A stretch of DNA of 64,000 bases from Leptospira biflexa (GTDB lineage Bacteria > Spirochaetota > DYNZ01), in the NCBI GenBank assembly GCA_020720805.1, contig DYNZ01000002.1, positions 65,861-129,860 on the forward strand, read 5' to 3'. The notes beneath the pieces were generated by a model. The model was given only the letters and a program-made list of their open reading frames with translations. It was not told where the DNA came from and made no database searches. A program made the translations under genes and the position numbers. This document shows positions 35,917-45,704 of this stretch, one piece after another. How positions within the stretch are numbered: the stretch's first letter is position 1; every line of letters starts with the position of its first letter.

Positions 35917-36875
35917 GTGGCAACCAGCAGATTGTACAACTGGGGATCGAGTGTCTTGATTCGATTGATGATCTCCCCAACGGAAATTTTATTTTGTTCC
36001 TGTACATAGTAGTAATCCAGGAGCCAGAGGTAATGGTTGAGCAGACGCGGTAAAATCTGGGTGTGGTCGCGGTTGAGCCTGTAGGTCTCTTCCAGGTGCA
36101 GAGTATCCCGGTTTAGATCTTCTAGTTGCATTTGCGACAGGCTCCGTTTTACCGTAAAGACGCCATAGAGAGCAGCGAAAACCGGCAGCCAGCTCGCCAT
36201 ATCCTCCTCTTTGATGCCAGATTGGCGCATCTCCGCAATCAGATCCTGGATGACTTTGCATTGAATCATCTCCAGAGAGATTTTCTGCGTATCCAGGAAA
36301 AAAGCCTCCCGGAACATCGCCAGGCCACGGTACATATTGTTTTCCTGGCAGTAAGCCTCACCGAGCAGGGCGAGGATAACAGGATCATCTTTTTTCAGGG
36401 AGCGCGCGCTCTCCAGCGCCTGGATAGCGTTTTGCCAATCACCAAGATGGATAAAGATCTCTCCAAATTTGAGGATCAGCCTGAAATCGTGGTCGAGAGC
36501 GGATAGGATCTCCTGCAAATGGGGCATAAGGTAGGCAAGCTGATTGTGCAAAAAGATCAGGGTTGACCAGTGTGCCTGGCTCTCTCTGATCTGGTGCTGA
36601 CGCGTGAAGTGCTCATAATGCTCCCAGGTTTCAATAAATTGCTTGAGCTGGCGGTTCTGGTTGAGAATTTTTTCAAGGATATCGCGGCGGTGCATCCAGA
36701 ATCTGCTGATTCGGTAGCCTGCTTCAGCTGCAGAGCTATAGGGATTTTTATCCAGAATCTGGCTGTATAGATCCATAGCAGCGGAAAAATTGCCTTTGAT
36801 CAGCAATCTCGATCCCTCTTCGAGGTCATTTTTTTCTATTTCGGCCAGATGATTCTGGGTGTCCTGGTGTGTCAT
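35904..36875 (-). CDS. TPR-repeat cytoplasmic protein
   Basis: 323 residues without a signal peptide. TPR units are visible at about 18-52 (EEGSRLLIKGNFSAAMDLYS) and 150-215 (GEIFIHLGDWQNAIQALESA, then LALLGEAYCQENNMYRGLAMF), and the remainder is all helical. TPR domains mediate protein-protein contacts; the partner is not evident. It is divergent from ribF with a 192-base gap that must hold promoters for both, and convergent with the small TPR-like gene, overlapping it by 13 bases. Confidence 0.7.
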   Translation of the reverse strand: MTHQDTQNHLAEIEKNDLEEGSRLLIKGNFSAAMDLYSQILDKNPYSSAAEAGYRISRFWMHRRDILEKILNQNRQLKQFIETWEHYEHFTRQHQIRESQAHWSTLIFLHNQLAYLMPHLQEILSALDHDFRLILKFGEIFIHLGDWQNAIQALESARSLKKDDPVILALLGEAYCQENNMYRGLAMFREAFFLDTQKISLEMIQCKVIQDLIAEMRQSGIKEEDMASWLPVFAALYGVFTVKRSLSQMQLEDLNRDTLHLEETYRLNRDHTQILPRLLNHYLWLLDYYYVQEQNKISVGEIINRIKTLDPQLYNLLVATYPL

Positions 36876-37067
36876 ATCTGTGAGCGGATCTCTTTTTTCA
36901 TTGAATTACAAGATACAAGTTTAGCATTTGGTTTTTGGATCTATCTACCTGGGAAATGGTTCTTGCTTCGGGGATCCTGCAGAGATTAGCAAGGAAAAAA
37001 AGGCCAATTTCCCGCCAAAAAAAAATCTTTTAGAAAACTGGATCGTGATTCTTCGTTCAGAGCCTGC

Positions 37068-38063
37068 ATGAATTTGATTACCGACACAGATTACCATATC
37101 GAGCAACCCAGCATAGTCAGCATCGGCGCATTTGACGGTGTGCATCGTGGCCATCGCCAGATTGTGTACCGGATGCGACAGGCTGCAAAAAAGCTGCAGG
37201 CCAGGAGTGTGCTGATCACCTTTCAGCCGCACCCTCGCAAATTATTGCAAAAAGGGGAGGTGCAGTTGATCACCTCCCTCAATGAAAAGCTGAAGGTTCT
37301 GCACCGCCTGGGACTGGATGATGTGATTCTGCTGCGCTTTACCCACGAGCTCTCCCAGGTAAGCGCTCGTGATTTTTTTGAACACTATATCTACCGCCGC
37401 ATCCATATCCGCCATTTTCTCATGGGATATGATCACGTGTTCGGACGCGACAGACAGGGAAACTTTGATTATGTGGATAGCCTCAGGCGTGATTTTTCCT
37501 TTAGCCTGGAGCGGGTCGGGCCGCGCCACCTCTTTGGCCAGCCTGTGAGCTCCAGCCGTATTCGTTATGCGCTGGCTGCTGGAAATCTACCTTACGCCAT
37601 GAGGTTATTGGGGCGAAGCTTTAGTGTGCGTGGAACTGTTATCCATGGACATGGGCGCGGACGTCAGCTCGGTTATCCCACAGCAAATCTGGAACTCGAT
37701 GAAGAGCGTAAATTGCTGCCCCCCAATGGGGTCTATGAGGTTCTGGTCTATCTGCCGGAACGGGAGTGGCGGGGTATGGGGGTCATGAGCATTGGCTTCA
37801 ATCCAACCTTTTCAGAGCAGAAAATCCGACAGGTAGAGGTGCATATTCTCCACTTTTCCGATGATATCTATGGTACTATCATGGAGTGCTATTTCCGCCA
37901 TTTTATCCGCTCCGAGAAAAAGTTTGCCGGACCCCCTGCCTTAAAAGCGCAGATACAGAAAGATATCGAAACTGTGGCACCTTTTGCCGACAATAAAGGG
38001 AGAATATTGTCAGAGAATCTGCTGCGCCAGATTCATTGGCAAAACCCAGAAGGACAATCATGA
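37068..38063 (+). CDS. ribF: Bifunctional riboflavin kinase / FMN adenylyltransferase
   Basis: 331 residues, standard RibF length. The N-terminal nucleotidyltransferase domain has IGAFDGVHRGHRQIV near residue 20, a TFQPHP motif, and the FLMGYDHVFGRDRQG and SSSRIR segments. The C-terminal riboflavin kinase domain begins at about 190 with GHGRGRQLGYPTANL. It makes FMN and FAD in the cytoplasm. It heads a long plus-strand gene run; its stop overlaps the glycosyltransferase start by four bases (ATGA). No FMN riboswitch pattern was found upstream. Confidence 0.95.
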   Translation: MNLITDTDYHIEQPSIVSIGAFDGVHRGHRQIVYRMRQAAKKLQARSVLITFQPHPRKLLQKGEVQLITSLNEKLKVLHRLGLDDVILLRFTHELSQVSARDFFEHYIYRRIHIRHFLMGYDHVFGRDRQGNFDYVDSLRRDFSFSLERVGPRHLFGQPVSSSRIRYALAAGNLPYAMRLLGRSFSVRGTVIHGHGRGRQLGYPTANLELDEERKLLPPNGVYEVLVYLPEREWRGMGVMSIGFNPTFSEQKIRQVEVHILHFSDDIYGTIMECYFRHFIRSEKKFAGPPALKAQIQKDIETVAPFADNKGRILSENLLRQIHWQNPEGQS

Positions 38064-39190
38064 AGATACTTCTCCTGACGCATCAGGGCGGGATGTCCGG
38101 CGCGACCCATTCGATTTTCTACCTCAGCGATGGTCTGGCCAGACGAGGGCACCAGGTCTGGGTGGGTTGTCCGTCAGATTCTCTGCTGGCGCACCTGTTG
38201 GAAAAGAGTCCAGCGCGTCAGGTTCCCATCACCATACGCGGACGTTTTGACATCCGTGCAATGTGGCAGATTCGCGATCTGGTACAGCAGCATCAAATTG
38301 AAATTATCAACGCGCAATCCTGTTATGACCGCTTTACCAGTATGTTGGCCAAATGGTTTTTTCGGCTGCCTGTGAAGCTGTTCCATACCCGCCGCGAGAC
38401 GCCAACAGAACCGCGTTTTCTCATGCTGAATTGGCTTGTAACCAGGCTTACGGACAGGGTGATTGCTGTCAGTCCAGGGGTGAAAGAGTCTTTGGAAGGT
38501 CTGGGGATGAGGGCAGATCATATCCAGGTGATCAATAATGGCACCCCTGCTTCGAAATACCGGTTAGCAGACCTTGCTGAAAAGACGGCAGCGATCCAGC
38601 TACGTTACGGTTTAGCCAAAGGGATACCTGTCATTGGCTGCGTGGCTCGCCAAAAGCAGCAGAATCAGCTGATAGCGGCTATGGAGTTTGTGGATACCCC
38701 CCCCTGCACGGTGATGTTTGTTGGCATACCAGGTAGCCGGGAATACGAAGAACAGATCCGCAGACAGAGGAATGGTCATCGGTATATCTTCACAGGACCA
38801 GTTGAGGTGGCTGATGTTCTCTATTTCTATCCTCTTTTTGCCATGAACGTTCTTCCTTCGGTGACAGAGGGTCTCTCCCAGGCGCTACTGGAGGCTATGG
38901 CTATGGGAGTTCCTGTTGTGGCAACGGACGCTGCGGGAAATTCTGATCTCATTCGCCATAATGAGAATGGTTTGCTGTTTGCCGACGGGGATATCGAAGA
39001 GCTGGCCCGACAGATCAAGGGGTTGCTGCAAAATCCTGAAAAGGGCAGGGCTCTAGCTGCATCGGGGAAAACCAGCGCTTTTGAAGATTATTCGATTGAG
39101 CGAACCCTGGATCAATATGAGGCCTTTTTTCAGGATTGTTTTCCAGTTGCTTCTTCGGAAAGTGGAAAAAGGATTGCCCGGTTAGTCTAA
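38060..39190 (+). CDS. GT4-family glycosyltransferase
   Basis: 376 residues from ATG 38060, with AAGGA five bases upstream and a four-base overlap with ribF. The GT-B plan is clear: N-terminal KILLLTHQGGMSGATHSIFY, a linker region RVIAVSPGVKESLE at about 140, and the donor-binding motif EGLSQALLEAMAMGVPVVAT with ENGLLFADGDIEELA at about 275-330. It probably adds a sugar to a lipid or surface glycan at the cytoplasmic face of the inner membrane. Acceptor and donor cannot be read. Confidence 0.88.
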   Translation: MKILLLTHQGGMSGATHSIFYLSDGLARRGHQVWVGCPSDSLLAHLLEKSPARQVPITIRGRFDIRAMWQIRDLVQQHQIEIINAQSCYDRFTSMLAKWFFRLPVKLFHTRRETPTEPRFLMLNWLVTRLTDRVIAVSPGVKESLEGLGMRADHIQVINNGTPASKYRLADLAEKTAAIQLRYGLAKGIPVIGCVARQKQQNQLIAAMEFVDTPPCTVMFVGIPGSREYEEQIRRQRNGHRYIFTGPVEVADVLYFYPLFAMNVLPSVTEGLSQALLEAMAMGVPVVATDAAGNSDLIRHNENGLLFADGDIEELARQIKGLLQNPEKGRALAASGKTSAFEDYSIERTLDQYEAFFQDCFPVASSESGKRIARLV

Positions 39191-39277
39191 CGATTTAGAA
39201 TGACATCAATACTGTCGGCTTTGTCACTGTCCCGGCAGATCCATTTTATCCTACTGCATAGTGCTGAAGCTGGATTC

Positions 39278-40168
39278 ATGAATTTTGATGAAGTAGAAGT
39301 TTTTGTCGCTCCTCAGAAAATTTTCTGGATGGGGATCGTTGAGGACAATAATATTAAGAAAGCACAGATTGAGCTTTTAAAACGTGATATCGTTCTTGTG
39401 CCCTGTGATCTACAGAATTTAGAGAGTTGTATACAATCCCAGGAGATTGAAGAGCCTATTATATTGGTCAATCTGGATGCCGTTGTACACGATTACCTCC
39501 CCGCTCAATTGAACTATGAAGCTGTAACCAATATACTGCGACGTTTTAAGGAGTTAAAACTTCGAAATGTCGTGTTTCATACCATGATGGTGGATACGAT
39601 TTTGACGAACCTGCTCAGGGATAACGGTTATCACCTCATCGTAAAAAATCTTGCCAATGATAAGGTATCCATTCCCATTGTATTAAAGATAAATGAGATT
39701 TTTACCAGAAATAATGGGCAAAAAGAGCGTTCCTATCTTCGTGTCCAGTTTTACCCATCCCAAAGCTTTCGGGTAAATCTGCAGTGTGTCAATCAGCCCG
39801 AAATAAAATTCAGCGCGATTCTCAATGATTTGAGCATGAATGGTCTTGGTGTCTTGATCGGCAATCAGGAACAATTTGTTCTTTTGAATATAAAAATGTT
39901 TTTTCGAGTTAAGATTTTTCTGGAGAAAATGGTGATCATTGTTGATAAGGCCCTGCTGCAGCGGAAAGATTCGAAAAAGATGATTGCCGGTTTTTATTTT
40001 ATTATCAATGACCCCAATATGATCCATAGCATTGACGGAACCTCCGTGGCTACAGTTATTCATAAGGTTATTGAAAATATATTTCAGAAGAGCGGGTATG
40101 GTTTGGATCTGAACTTTCAACGGATTGTAACCAGAACAGATAAAAAAGAGACCAGCGGTTCCTTGTAA
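39278..40168 (+). CDS. PilZ-domain protein with degenerate receiver-like N-terminus
   Basis: 296 residues from ATG 39278 (an ATG at 39200 lacks a ribosome site and adds a non-matching leader). Residues about 150-275 are a PilZ domain with both c-di-GMP motifs: Arg151-x3-Arg155 (RSYLR) and Asp184-x-Ser186-x2-Gly189 (DLSMNG). Residues 1-130 have an alternating strand-helix plan with IILVNLDAVV, similar to a receiver domain whose phosphorylatable Asp environment is not clearly conserved. It likely binds c-di-GMP in the cytoplasm and acts on an unknown target. Neighbours are glycosyltransferase and panC. Confidence 0.75.
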   Translation: MNFDEVEVFVAPQKIFWMGIVEDNNIKKAQIELLKRDIVLVPCDLQNLESCIQSQEIEEPIILVNLDAVVHDYLPAQLNYEAVTNILRRFKELKLRNVVFHTMMVDTILTNLLRDNGYHLIVKNLANDKVSIPIVLKINEIFTRNNGQKERSYLRVQFYPSQSFRVNLQCVNQPEIKFSAILNDLSMNGLGVLIGNQEQFVLLNIKMFFRVKIFLEKMVIIVDKALLQRKDSKKMIAGFYFIINDPNMIHSIDGTSVATVIHKVIENIFQKSGYGLDLNFQRIVTRTDKKETSGSL

Positions 40169-40277
40169 GCTTAGGATCAGCAAGGTTTTTTTTATCCAAA
40201 AAGAGATTGCCCCGGCACCAGAAAGCGTCAGAAAGTGCGAAAACTATTTTCTGCGCAGTATTAAGGAGAGCTGTTTT

Positions 40278-41138
40278 ATGATTGTTTGTACAACGTTGAG
40301 AGAGGCGCGGGAGGAGATTGAATCGCGCCGTCGCGCTGGAGAACGCGTGGGTCTGGTGCCGACCATGGGCTACTTGCATTCCGGTCACCTCTCTCTGGTA
40401 GAGCAGTGCCGACGCACTGCTGATTTCACCGTGGTATCCATCTTTGTCAATCCCACCCAGTTCAATGATCCCGCTGACCTGCAAAAATATCCAGTTGATC
40501 TGGATCGCGACCATAGGCTGCTGCAGGAGGCCGGAGTGGATCTGCTTTATCTGCCTCAGGTCGAGGATCTTTATCCAGAGGGAAGCGACCGCAACCGGAT
40601 CTGGGTGGATGTCATCGAGTTGGATCGCTACCTGTGCGGGGCTACCAGGCCAGGCCACTTTCGGGGGGTTCTCACAGTGGTGGCCAGGCTTTTCCTGGGT
40701 CTGGCGCCGGACCTCGCCTGGTTTGGGAAAAAAGATTGGCAGCAGGCTCGTATTATCGCGGAGATGGTGCGCTCGCTTTTTATCCCTGTTCAGATTCAGT
40801 TGGGGGAGATTGTCCGGGAGGAGGATGGGCTGGCTATGAGCTCCCGTAACGTCCGCCTGAGCCCCGATGCGAGAAAGGCCGCGCCAGGTATCTATAAAGC
40901 GCTGCTGGAGACAAAAATGTTTTACCAGTTGGGCAATGACGACGCAACCTCGCTGGTCGCCTTTCTCCGCAAGAAATTGGAAATAATCCCTAGTGCGCGA
41001 GTGGATTATGCAGAAATTGTTGATAAATATGAGCTTTATCCCCTGGCTGGCCGGGTCGAGGCTGCCAGGGCTCTTGCCGTGGTTGCGGTGTTTTTGGGTT
41101 CGGTGCGTTTGATTGACAATCTGGAATTTTTATCCTAG
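40278..41138 (+). CDS. panC: Pantothenate synthetase
   Basis: 286 residues, usual length. PTMGYLHSGHLSLVEQCR carries the HxGH ATP-binding motif near residue 30; FVNPTQFNDPADLQKYP, LCGATRPGHFRGVLTVV, FGKKDWQQ and EEDGLAMSSRNVRLSP follow in order. The family usually has GQKD where this one has GKKD. It joins pantoate and beta-alanine with ATP to give pantothenate for CoA. No panB or panD is in the window. TAAGGAG precedes the ATG. Confidence 0.95.
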   Translation: MIVCTTLREAREEIESRRRAGERVGLVPTMGYLHSGHLSLVEQCRRTADFTVVSIFVNPTQFNDPADLQKYPVDLDRDHRLLQEAGVDLLYLPQVEDLYPEGSDRNRIWVDVIELDRYLCGATRPGHFRGVLTVVARLFLGLAPDLAWFGKKDWQQARIIAEMVRSLFIPVQIQLGEIVREEDGLAMSSRNVRLSPDARKAAPGIYKALLETKMFYQLGNDDATSLVAFLRKKLEIIPSARVDYAEIVDKYELYPLAGRVEAARALAVVAVFLGSVRLIDNLEFLS

Positions 41139-41180
41139 CTATATCACCCGAAGCGAATTGAAAAAAGGAGTTTGAGCCCT

Positions 41181-42281
41181 ATGGGATTTTCATGCGGAAT
41201 TGTTGGCTTGCCTAATGTTGGTAAATCTTCACTTTTTAATATTCTGACCCAGGCTGGCGCCGAGGCAAGTAATTATCCATTCTGTACCATAGAGCCGAAT
41301 GTGGGTATGGTCTCCGTTCCTGACGACAGGTTAGACTATTTAGCCGACCTGTTCAAGCCAGCGCGCAAAGTAGCGGCCACTATGAAATTTGTCGATATTG
41401 CGGGGCTTGTGGAAGGCGCATCGAAGGGCGAGGGTTTGGGTAACCAGTTTTTAGCCCATATCCGCGAGGTTGAGGCCATTGCTCATGTCTCCCGTCTCTT
41501 TTCCGATCCTAATATTGTCCATATTGGCGAGGTCAATCCCGTCAGGGATCTCGAAATCATTGAAACGGAACTGGCCTTACGGGATCTGGATAGCCTGGAG
41601 AAGCGCCGCGACAGGGTTGCCAAAAAGGCGCGCTCAGGATCTGATAAAGAGGCCAAACTGGAGCATGAATTGATTGAGGATCTGCTGCAAAAGCTGTCGG
41701 ATGGCGCCATCCTTAGCCAGATTATGACGACCATGGATAGTGAGAGGTTGAAACTGGCAAAATCGTTTCAGTTGTTGACAGCAAAACCGGCCCTGGTTAT
41801 AGCCAATATGGATGAAACAATGGACACCAAAAGTCCGCACTATCTCTCCCTGGCAGAACACTGCCGCAAGAGAGATTATGCGATGATTCCAGTGTCTGTC
41901 AAGATTGAAGAGGAGATCCTGCAGCTTGACGAGGCGGAGCGTAAGGAGTTTTTGCAGGATTTTGGTTTGGAAAAATCCGGGCTGGAGCGGGTGATTCGCG
42001 CCGGATATAAACTCCTGAATCTGCAGACCTTTTTAACTGCGGGCGGTCCAAACGAGGCGAGAGCCTGGACTATGCGCAAGGGGATTAAGGCGCCCCAGGC
42101 CGCCGGGATCATTCATACCGACTTTGAACGAGGATTTATCAAAGCTGAGGTTATCGCCTTTGATGATTTCAGGGAGTTTAACGATTTTCATCGAGCCAAA
42201 GAGGCGGGCAAACTGCGTCTGGAGGGCAAGGAGTATATTGTCCAGGATGGCGACATCATCGAATTTAAGTTTAATGTTTGA
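41181..42281 (+). CDS. ychF: Ribosome-binding GTPase/ATPase YchF (OBG family)
   Basis: 366 residues from ATG 41181, ten bases after AAGGAG. G1 is [16 protein letters not shown]3 is [20 protein letters not shown], and the G4 position reads NMDE instead of NKxD, the YchF signature linked to ATP preference. A coiled-coil insertion lies at about 140-200. A TGS domain closes the protein (about 280-366). It binds ribosomes and modulates translation under stress. It is 42 bases after panC and 21 before a lipoprotein gene. Confidence 0.95.
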   Translation: MGFSCGIVGLPNVGKSSLFNILTQAGAEASNYPFCTIEPNVGMVSVPDDRLDYLADLFKPARKVAATMKFVDIAGLVEGASKGEGLGNQFLAHIREVEAIAHVSRLFSDPNIVHIGEVNPVRDLEIIETELALRDLDSLEKRRDRVAKKARSGSDKEAKLEHELIEDLLQKLSDGAILSQIMTTMDSERLKLAKSFQLLTAKPALVIANMDETMDTKSPHYLSLAEHCRKRDYAMIPVSVKIEEEILQLDEAERKEFLQDFGLEKSGLERVIRAGYKLLNLQTFLTAGGPNEARAWTMRKGIKAPQAAGIIHTDFERGFIKAEVIAFDDFREFNDFHRAKEAGKLRLEGKEYIVQDGDIIEFKFNV

Positions 42282-42302
42282 GTGAGAAATGGGAGGTCAG
42301 CA

Positions 42303-43457
42303 TTGAAAGCGACAGGGTTCTTGCGATCTATTGTAATAATAGCGATCTTCACAGCTCTTGGTTTCCTGACCAGCGCCTGTATGCCAGAGGACGATTCTTC
42401 CCTGACGCAGCAATATTTTGCCAAAGGGCTGGAATCGTTTGCGGAAAATAATTATGAGAATGCGCTTCCGTATTTTCATTCGCTGGTGCAGGATCCCTAT
42501 GTTCGCCAGGATATAAAGCGTTTTGCTTATCTCCTGCTTGGTTTCAGCTATTATAATTTACGGGAGTTCTCCTCAGCGGAGAAAAATTTTTCTATTTTTC
42601 AGAAAAATAAGAGCGGTATGATCTCACGGGTTTTCAGCGGCGTGGATCTCGGGCCGGAAATGCATCTGATTGTCCAGATGTACCTGGATACCCTTGGCAA
42701 TAAAAGAAAAGAGCTTGAAGGAAATCTGACAAAGATTCTGCATAAAGATCAAAAACTTCTTGATTTCTATTTTCAGCCTATCAGCCATATCATGCTCTAT
42801 CGGGGATATTGTGATTTATATCCTCTGCTGGATAGCCATTATGAAAAAAATCGGAAGGCAGTCACATCCGGAAGAGACGAGGGGCGGCAGCTGCCAGCCG
42901 GACCGATGTTTCATATTTTTGGGCTGCAGTGTACGATTATGAAGGGGCTGGCAGGTCAGCCTTACTCCTTTTCACCTTCGACGAAAACGTGGCAGGATCA
43001 GGCCAAAGAGCTTCTGTTTTCGGTGCAGAAAAAAAAGATGTCTTTAGAGACAGGAAAGCTGCTGGATCTGTATCAATTTTTTTTGGCACAGGATTGGAGC
43101 GCTCTGGATCGAAAAGCGCGTGCGCTTTTAAAGGAGAGTCCCAACGCCGATGTATTTGAGCTGCTGGTACGTATGTACCAGTTGCGCCGCGATAGCAAAT
43201 CATTGGTAGCTCTGCTGGATGAGTATCAGAGGTTTTTTAGCCCGCGCAATCAGACTGATACCTACAATCAAGCCTCCTACTACTCTGTAGCGGGACAGAG
43301 CGACGCAGCCTTTCGTGCTCTGGAGAGGCTATTTGAGCTTGGTTACCGCAACCTTACCTATATCGATCATGATCCTGACTTGAAGTTTATACGGAAAGAT
43401 CCGCGCTTTGAAAAGCTGCTGGAACGCTACTTTCCCAAGCGAGATCGTCGCCTCTGA
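42303..43457 (+). CDS. TPR-containing lipoprotein
   Basis: 384 residues from TTG 42303, chosen because GGGAGG sits exactly six bases upstream; GTG 42282 is the alternative. The lipobox FLTSAC gives Cys26. Residues about 30-75 are TPR-like (QQYFAKGLESFAENNYENAL), and further helical repeats fill the rest, ending in a classical TPR-type stretch GQSDAAFRALERLFELGYRN. Probably periplasmic or outer-membrane anchored. Its stop overlaps the start of the radical SAM gene by one base (TGATG), so the two are translated together. Confidence 0.7.
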   Translation: MKATGFLRSIVIIAIFTALGFLTSACMPEDDSSLTQQYFAKGLESFAENNYENALPYFHSLVQDPYVRQDIKRFAYLLLGFSYYNLREFSSAEKNFSIFQKNKSGMISRVFSGVDLGPEMHLIVQMYLDTLGNKRKELEGNLTKILHKDQKLLDFYFQPISHIMLYRGYCDLYPLLDSHYEKNRKAVTSGRDEGRQLPAGPMFHIFGLQCTIMKGLAGQPYSFSPSTKTWQDQAKELLFSVQKKKMSLETGKLLDLYQFFLAQDWSALDRKARALLKESPNADVFELLVRMYQLRRDSKSLVALLDEYQRFFSPRNQTDTYNQASYYSVAGQSDAAFRALERLFELGYRNLTYIDHDPDLKFIRKDPRFEKLLERYFPKRDRRL

Positions 43458-44305
43458 TGAGTGCTGTTGTTGAATGGCAGATCACAGGAGCCTGCAATTA
43501 TCGATGCTCGTACTGCATTCAAGGAACAACTCCCAAGCATGGCTATCAGCCGACCGCTGTAGAGCTCAACGCAGCCATGGACGTTTTGACAGCGCTTCCC
43601 GGCAGCTGGGAGATTAAAATCAGCGGCGGTGAGCCCTTCCAGTCAAAACATTTTTTGGATCTGGTGTTGCCGCGCTTGATGCGGGAGTCCAGCCATACAG
43701 TTTCCATTCTCACAAATCTCTCCGCGAGTGAGGAGGAGTTAACCCGTTTTGTGGAGATCACAGAGGGAAGGCTGCGGGTTTTGTCGGTCAGTTTTCATCC
43801 TGAGTTTGTGACCCTCGATGATTTTCTAGATCGAGCCATTTTTTTGAAAGGGCTGGTGCCGGAGAAGAGTAGGATTAAAGTAAACATGGTCCTGCTCCCG
43901 GGAAAGATTTTTTCTCATTTTCGTCTGCGCCGGAAAATCGCAAGGGCCGGTTTGCACTACTATGGCCAATACTATAAGATTAAGGGGAAGGTCTGGAACT
44001 ACTCCTGGAAAGACCGGCTGGCGCTGCGTCTGCTTCTGGGTTGGGAAAATTCACCGCATCAGATCAACAAGGCACCGAGTTACCAGGGTCACTACTGTGA
44101 AGCGGGTTTGTCCTATTTTGTGGTGCAAAAGGAGGGGGACGCCTGGATCTGCCGGACGGCGAAGAGGTTCAACCAGTTTTTCCTAGGCAATATATATAAG
44201 GGTACCTTTTCACTGCGCTCTGCAGGGTTGGTATGCCCTTTTACCATCTGCCCCTGCAGCGTCCCCCATAACCGGGGGTTGATTCAGGAACCCCCAAAGG
44301 GATAA
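43457..44305 (+). CDS. Radical SAM protein with Cys-rich C-terminus
   Basis: 282 residues. The cluster motif is Cys13-x3-Cys17-x2-Cys20 (GACNYRCSYC), followed by the SAM-binding ISGGEPFQS. The C-terminal third holds several Cys: HYCEAGLS, WICRTAKR and CPFTICPC, a SPASM/twitch-like arrangement that may bind auxiliary Fe-S clusters. Such proteins often modify peptides, but no precursor peptide gene was found nearby. It is translationally coupled to the TPR lipoprotein and lies 74 bases before a histidine kinase gene. Confidence 0.8.
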   Translation: MSAVVEWQITGACNYRCSYCIQGTTPKHGYQPTAVELNAAMDVLTALPGSWEIKISGGEPFQSKHFLDLVLPRLMRESSHTVSILTNLSASEEELTRFVEITEGRLRVLSVSFHPEFVTLDDFLDRAIFLKGLVPEKSRIKVNMVLLPGKIFSHFRLRRKIARAGLHYYGQYYKIKGKVWNYSWKDRLALRLLLGWENSPHQINKAPSYQGHYCEAGLSYFVVQKEGDAWICRTAKRFNQFFLGNIYKGTFSLRSAGLVCPFTICPCSVPHNRGLIQEPPKG

Positions 44306-44379
44306 TTACTAATAAATTTTAGCTTGCATTTTTCTATCTCCTCCATAAAAGACATCGCAGCAGAGGCAGCGGCATTTGT

Positions 44380-45321
44380 ATGAAGCATAAAAGAAGTATC
44401 CTACTCTACGTTATGGCCGGAGCGGTCCTTTCCGCTCTATTTTTGGTTTTTTCCTCAGCGATTCAAAAAATCATCATCCAGGCGCCATTGGGTCCAAAGG
44501 GGTTTATCATTTCCACCCTGTTTGGTCTGGCATCGGGGGCGCTTTTAGGGTTATATATCTACAGAGTAAAACAGGCGCGTGCGTTAGCGGAGCAGGCGAA
44601 TGAATCCAAGCGGGCTTTTCTGGCCAATGTCAGCCATGAGTTACGAACACCCTTAAATGGCATTGTCGGGATTGTTGAGCTTTTAAAGGCCTCGTCCGCC
44701 TCCGCGAAACAGGAGTCGTACCTCAAGGTGATCGAGCGTTCCGCTAAAAGATTGGAACATCTGATTCACAATATGCTTGATGTCTCCAATCTGGATTCGG
44801 GTGAGATCTTTTTTGTAAACCGCAAATTCAATCTCTGCCATCTCATAGATACCCTGCTTGATAGGGTTGCTGCGGATATCCAGGAGAGGAAACTGTCTCT
44901 CTATCGCGATATCCAGTTCACCTCCCAGATGCAGCTCATCGGCGATTCTACTAAGGTGGAGCAGCTCCTCCAGAATCTATTGGAGAATGCGATCAAATTT
45001 ACAGAAGAGGGAACGATCTCTTTGATTGTGCGCGAGCTACCTGGAGAGGCAGGGCAAAAAAGGGTTGAGTTTCAGGTCAGAGATACAGGTATTGGGGTAG
45101 AGCCACAGTTGCAGAAAGAGATTTTTTCGCTATTCGCGCAGGCGGAAAATTCTTATCGCCGGCGTTATAAAGGAGCTGGGTTAGGGTTGACAATATGCCA
45201 GCGCCTGGTTCAGTATATGGGCGGAGAAATTCGCCTGGAAAGCACACCAGGCCAGGGAAGCAATTTTATTGTGCTTCTTCCTTTTCAGATTGCGGAAACT
45301 TCTTCTATTGGACACGCTTGA
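44380..45321 (+). CDS. Membrane histidine kinase without a sensor domain
   Basis: 313 residues. Two membrane spans (about 8-30 and 42-61) are joined by a short loop, leaving no periplasmic sensor. The dimerisation domain has His86 in FLANVSHELRTPLNGI; the N box is QLLQNLLENAIKFTEEG, and the ATP-lid motifs are RDTGIGVEP and GAGLGLTICQRL. All catalytic elements are present. Input must come from the membrane segments, the linker or another protein. It overlaps the receiver gene by one base and forms a two-component pair with it. Confidence 0.9.
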   Translation: MKHKRSILLYVMAGAVLSALFLVFSSAIQKIIIQAPLGPKGFIISTLFGLASGALLGLYIYRVKQARALAEQANESKRAFLANVSHELRTPLNGIVGIVELLKASSASAKQESYLKVIERSAKRLEHLIHNMLDVSNLDSGEIFFVNRKFNLCHLIDTLLDRVAADIQERKLSLYRDIQFTSQMQLIGDSTKVEQLLQNLLENAIKFTEEGTISLIVRELPGEAGQKRVEFQVRDTGIGVEPQLQKEIFSLFAQAENSYRRRYKGAGLGLTICQRLVQYMGGEIRLESTPGQGSNFIVLLPFQIAETSSIGHA

Positions 45322-45686
45322 TGAAGATACTCATAGCAGAGGATGATGAGATCAATAGAGAGGTGATCAAACTGATGCTTCGCGATCAGCCGCACGAGCT
45401 TTTCTTTGCAGTGAACGGATTGGAAGCGCTGCAGGCTGTACGCAGTCAAAAGTATGATCTCGTGTTGATGGATATCCAGATGCCGGAGATGGATGGATAT
45501 GAGGCAACCAAGATGATCCGTTCCGAAGAAAAGGGTCATAGGATTCCGATTATCGCTGTCACTGCATACGCGATGGATTCTGATAAAAAAAAGTTTTTTG
45601 AAGCGGGCGTGGACGATTACCTGCCAAAACCTATCCGGACAGCGGATCTCATCCAGAAAATCAACAACTTTTGTTGCCAATCCTGA
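45321..45686 (+). CDS. Single-domain response regulator
   Basis: 121 residues, a receiver domain only. Acid pocket Asp8/Asp9, phosphoacceptor Asp51 in LVLMDIQMPEMDGYEA and Lys103 in DDYLPKP are all present. It has no output domain, so it must act by protein contact or as part of a phosphorelay, as in CheY- or Spo0F-type regulators. It overlaps the kinase gene by one base. The next gene, uxaC, starts 18 bases later. Confidence 0.92.
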   Translation: MKILIAEDDEINREVIKLMLRDQPHELFFAVNGLEALQAVRSQKYDLVLMDIQMPEMDGYEATKMIRSEEKGHRIPIIAVTAYAMDSDKKKFFEAGVDDYLPKPIRTADLIQKINNFCCQS

Positions 45687-45704
45687 GGGAGTGGTTGCAC
45701 TGCC

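Noticed and set aside
36876-37067. FMN riboswitch upstream of ribF
   Set aside because: The conserved FMN-element helices were not found in this short AT-rich stretch.
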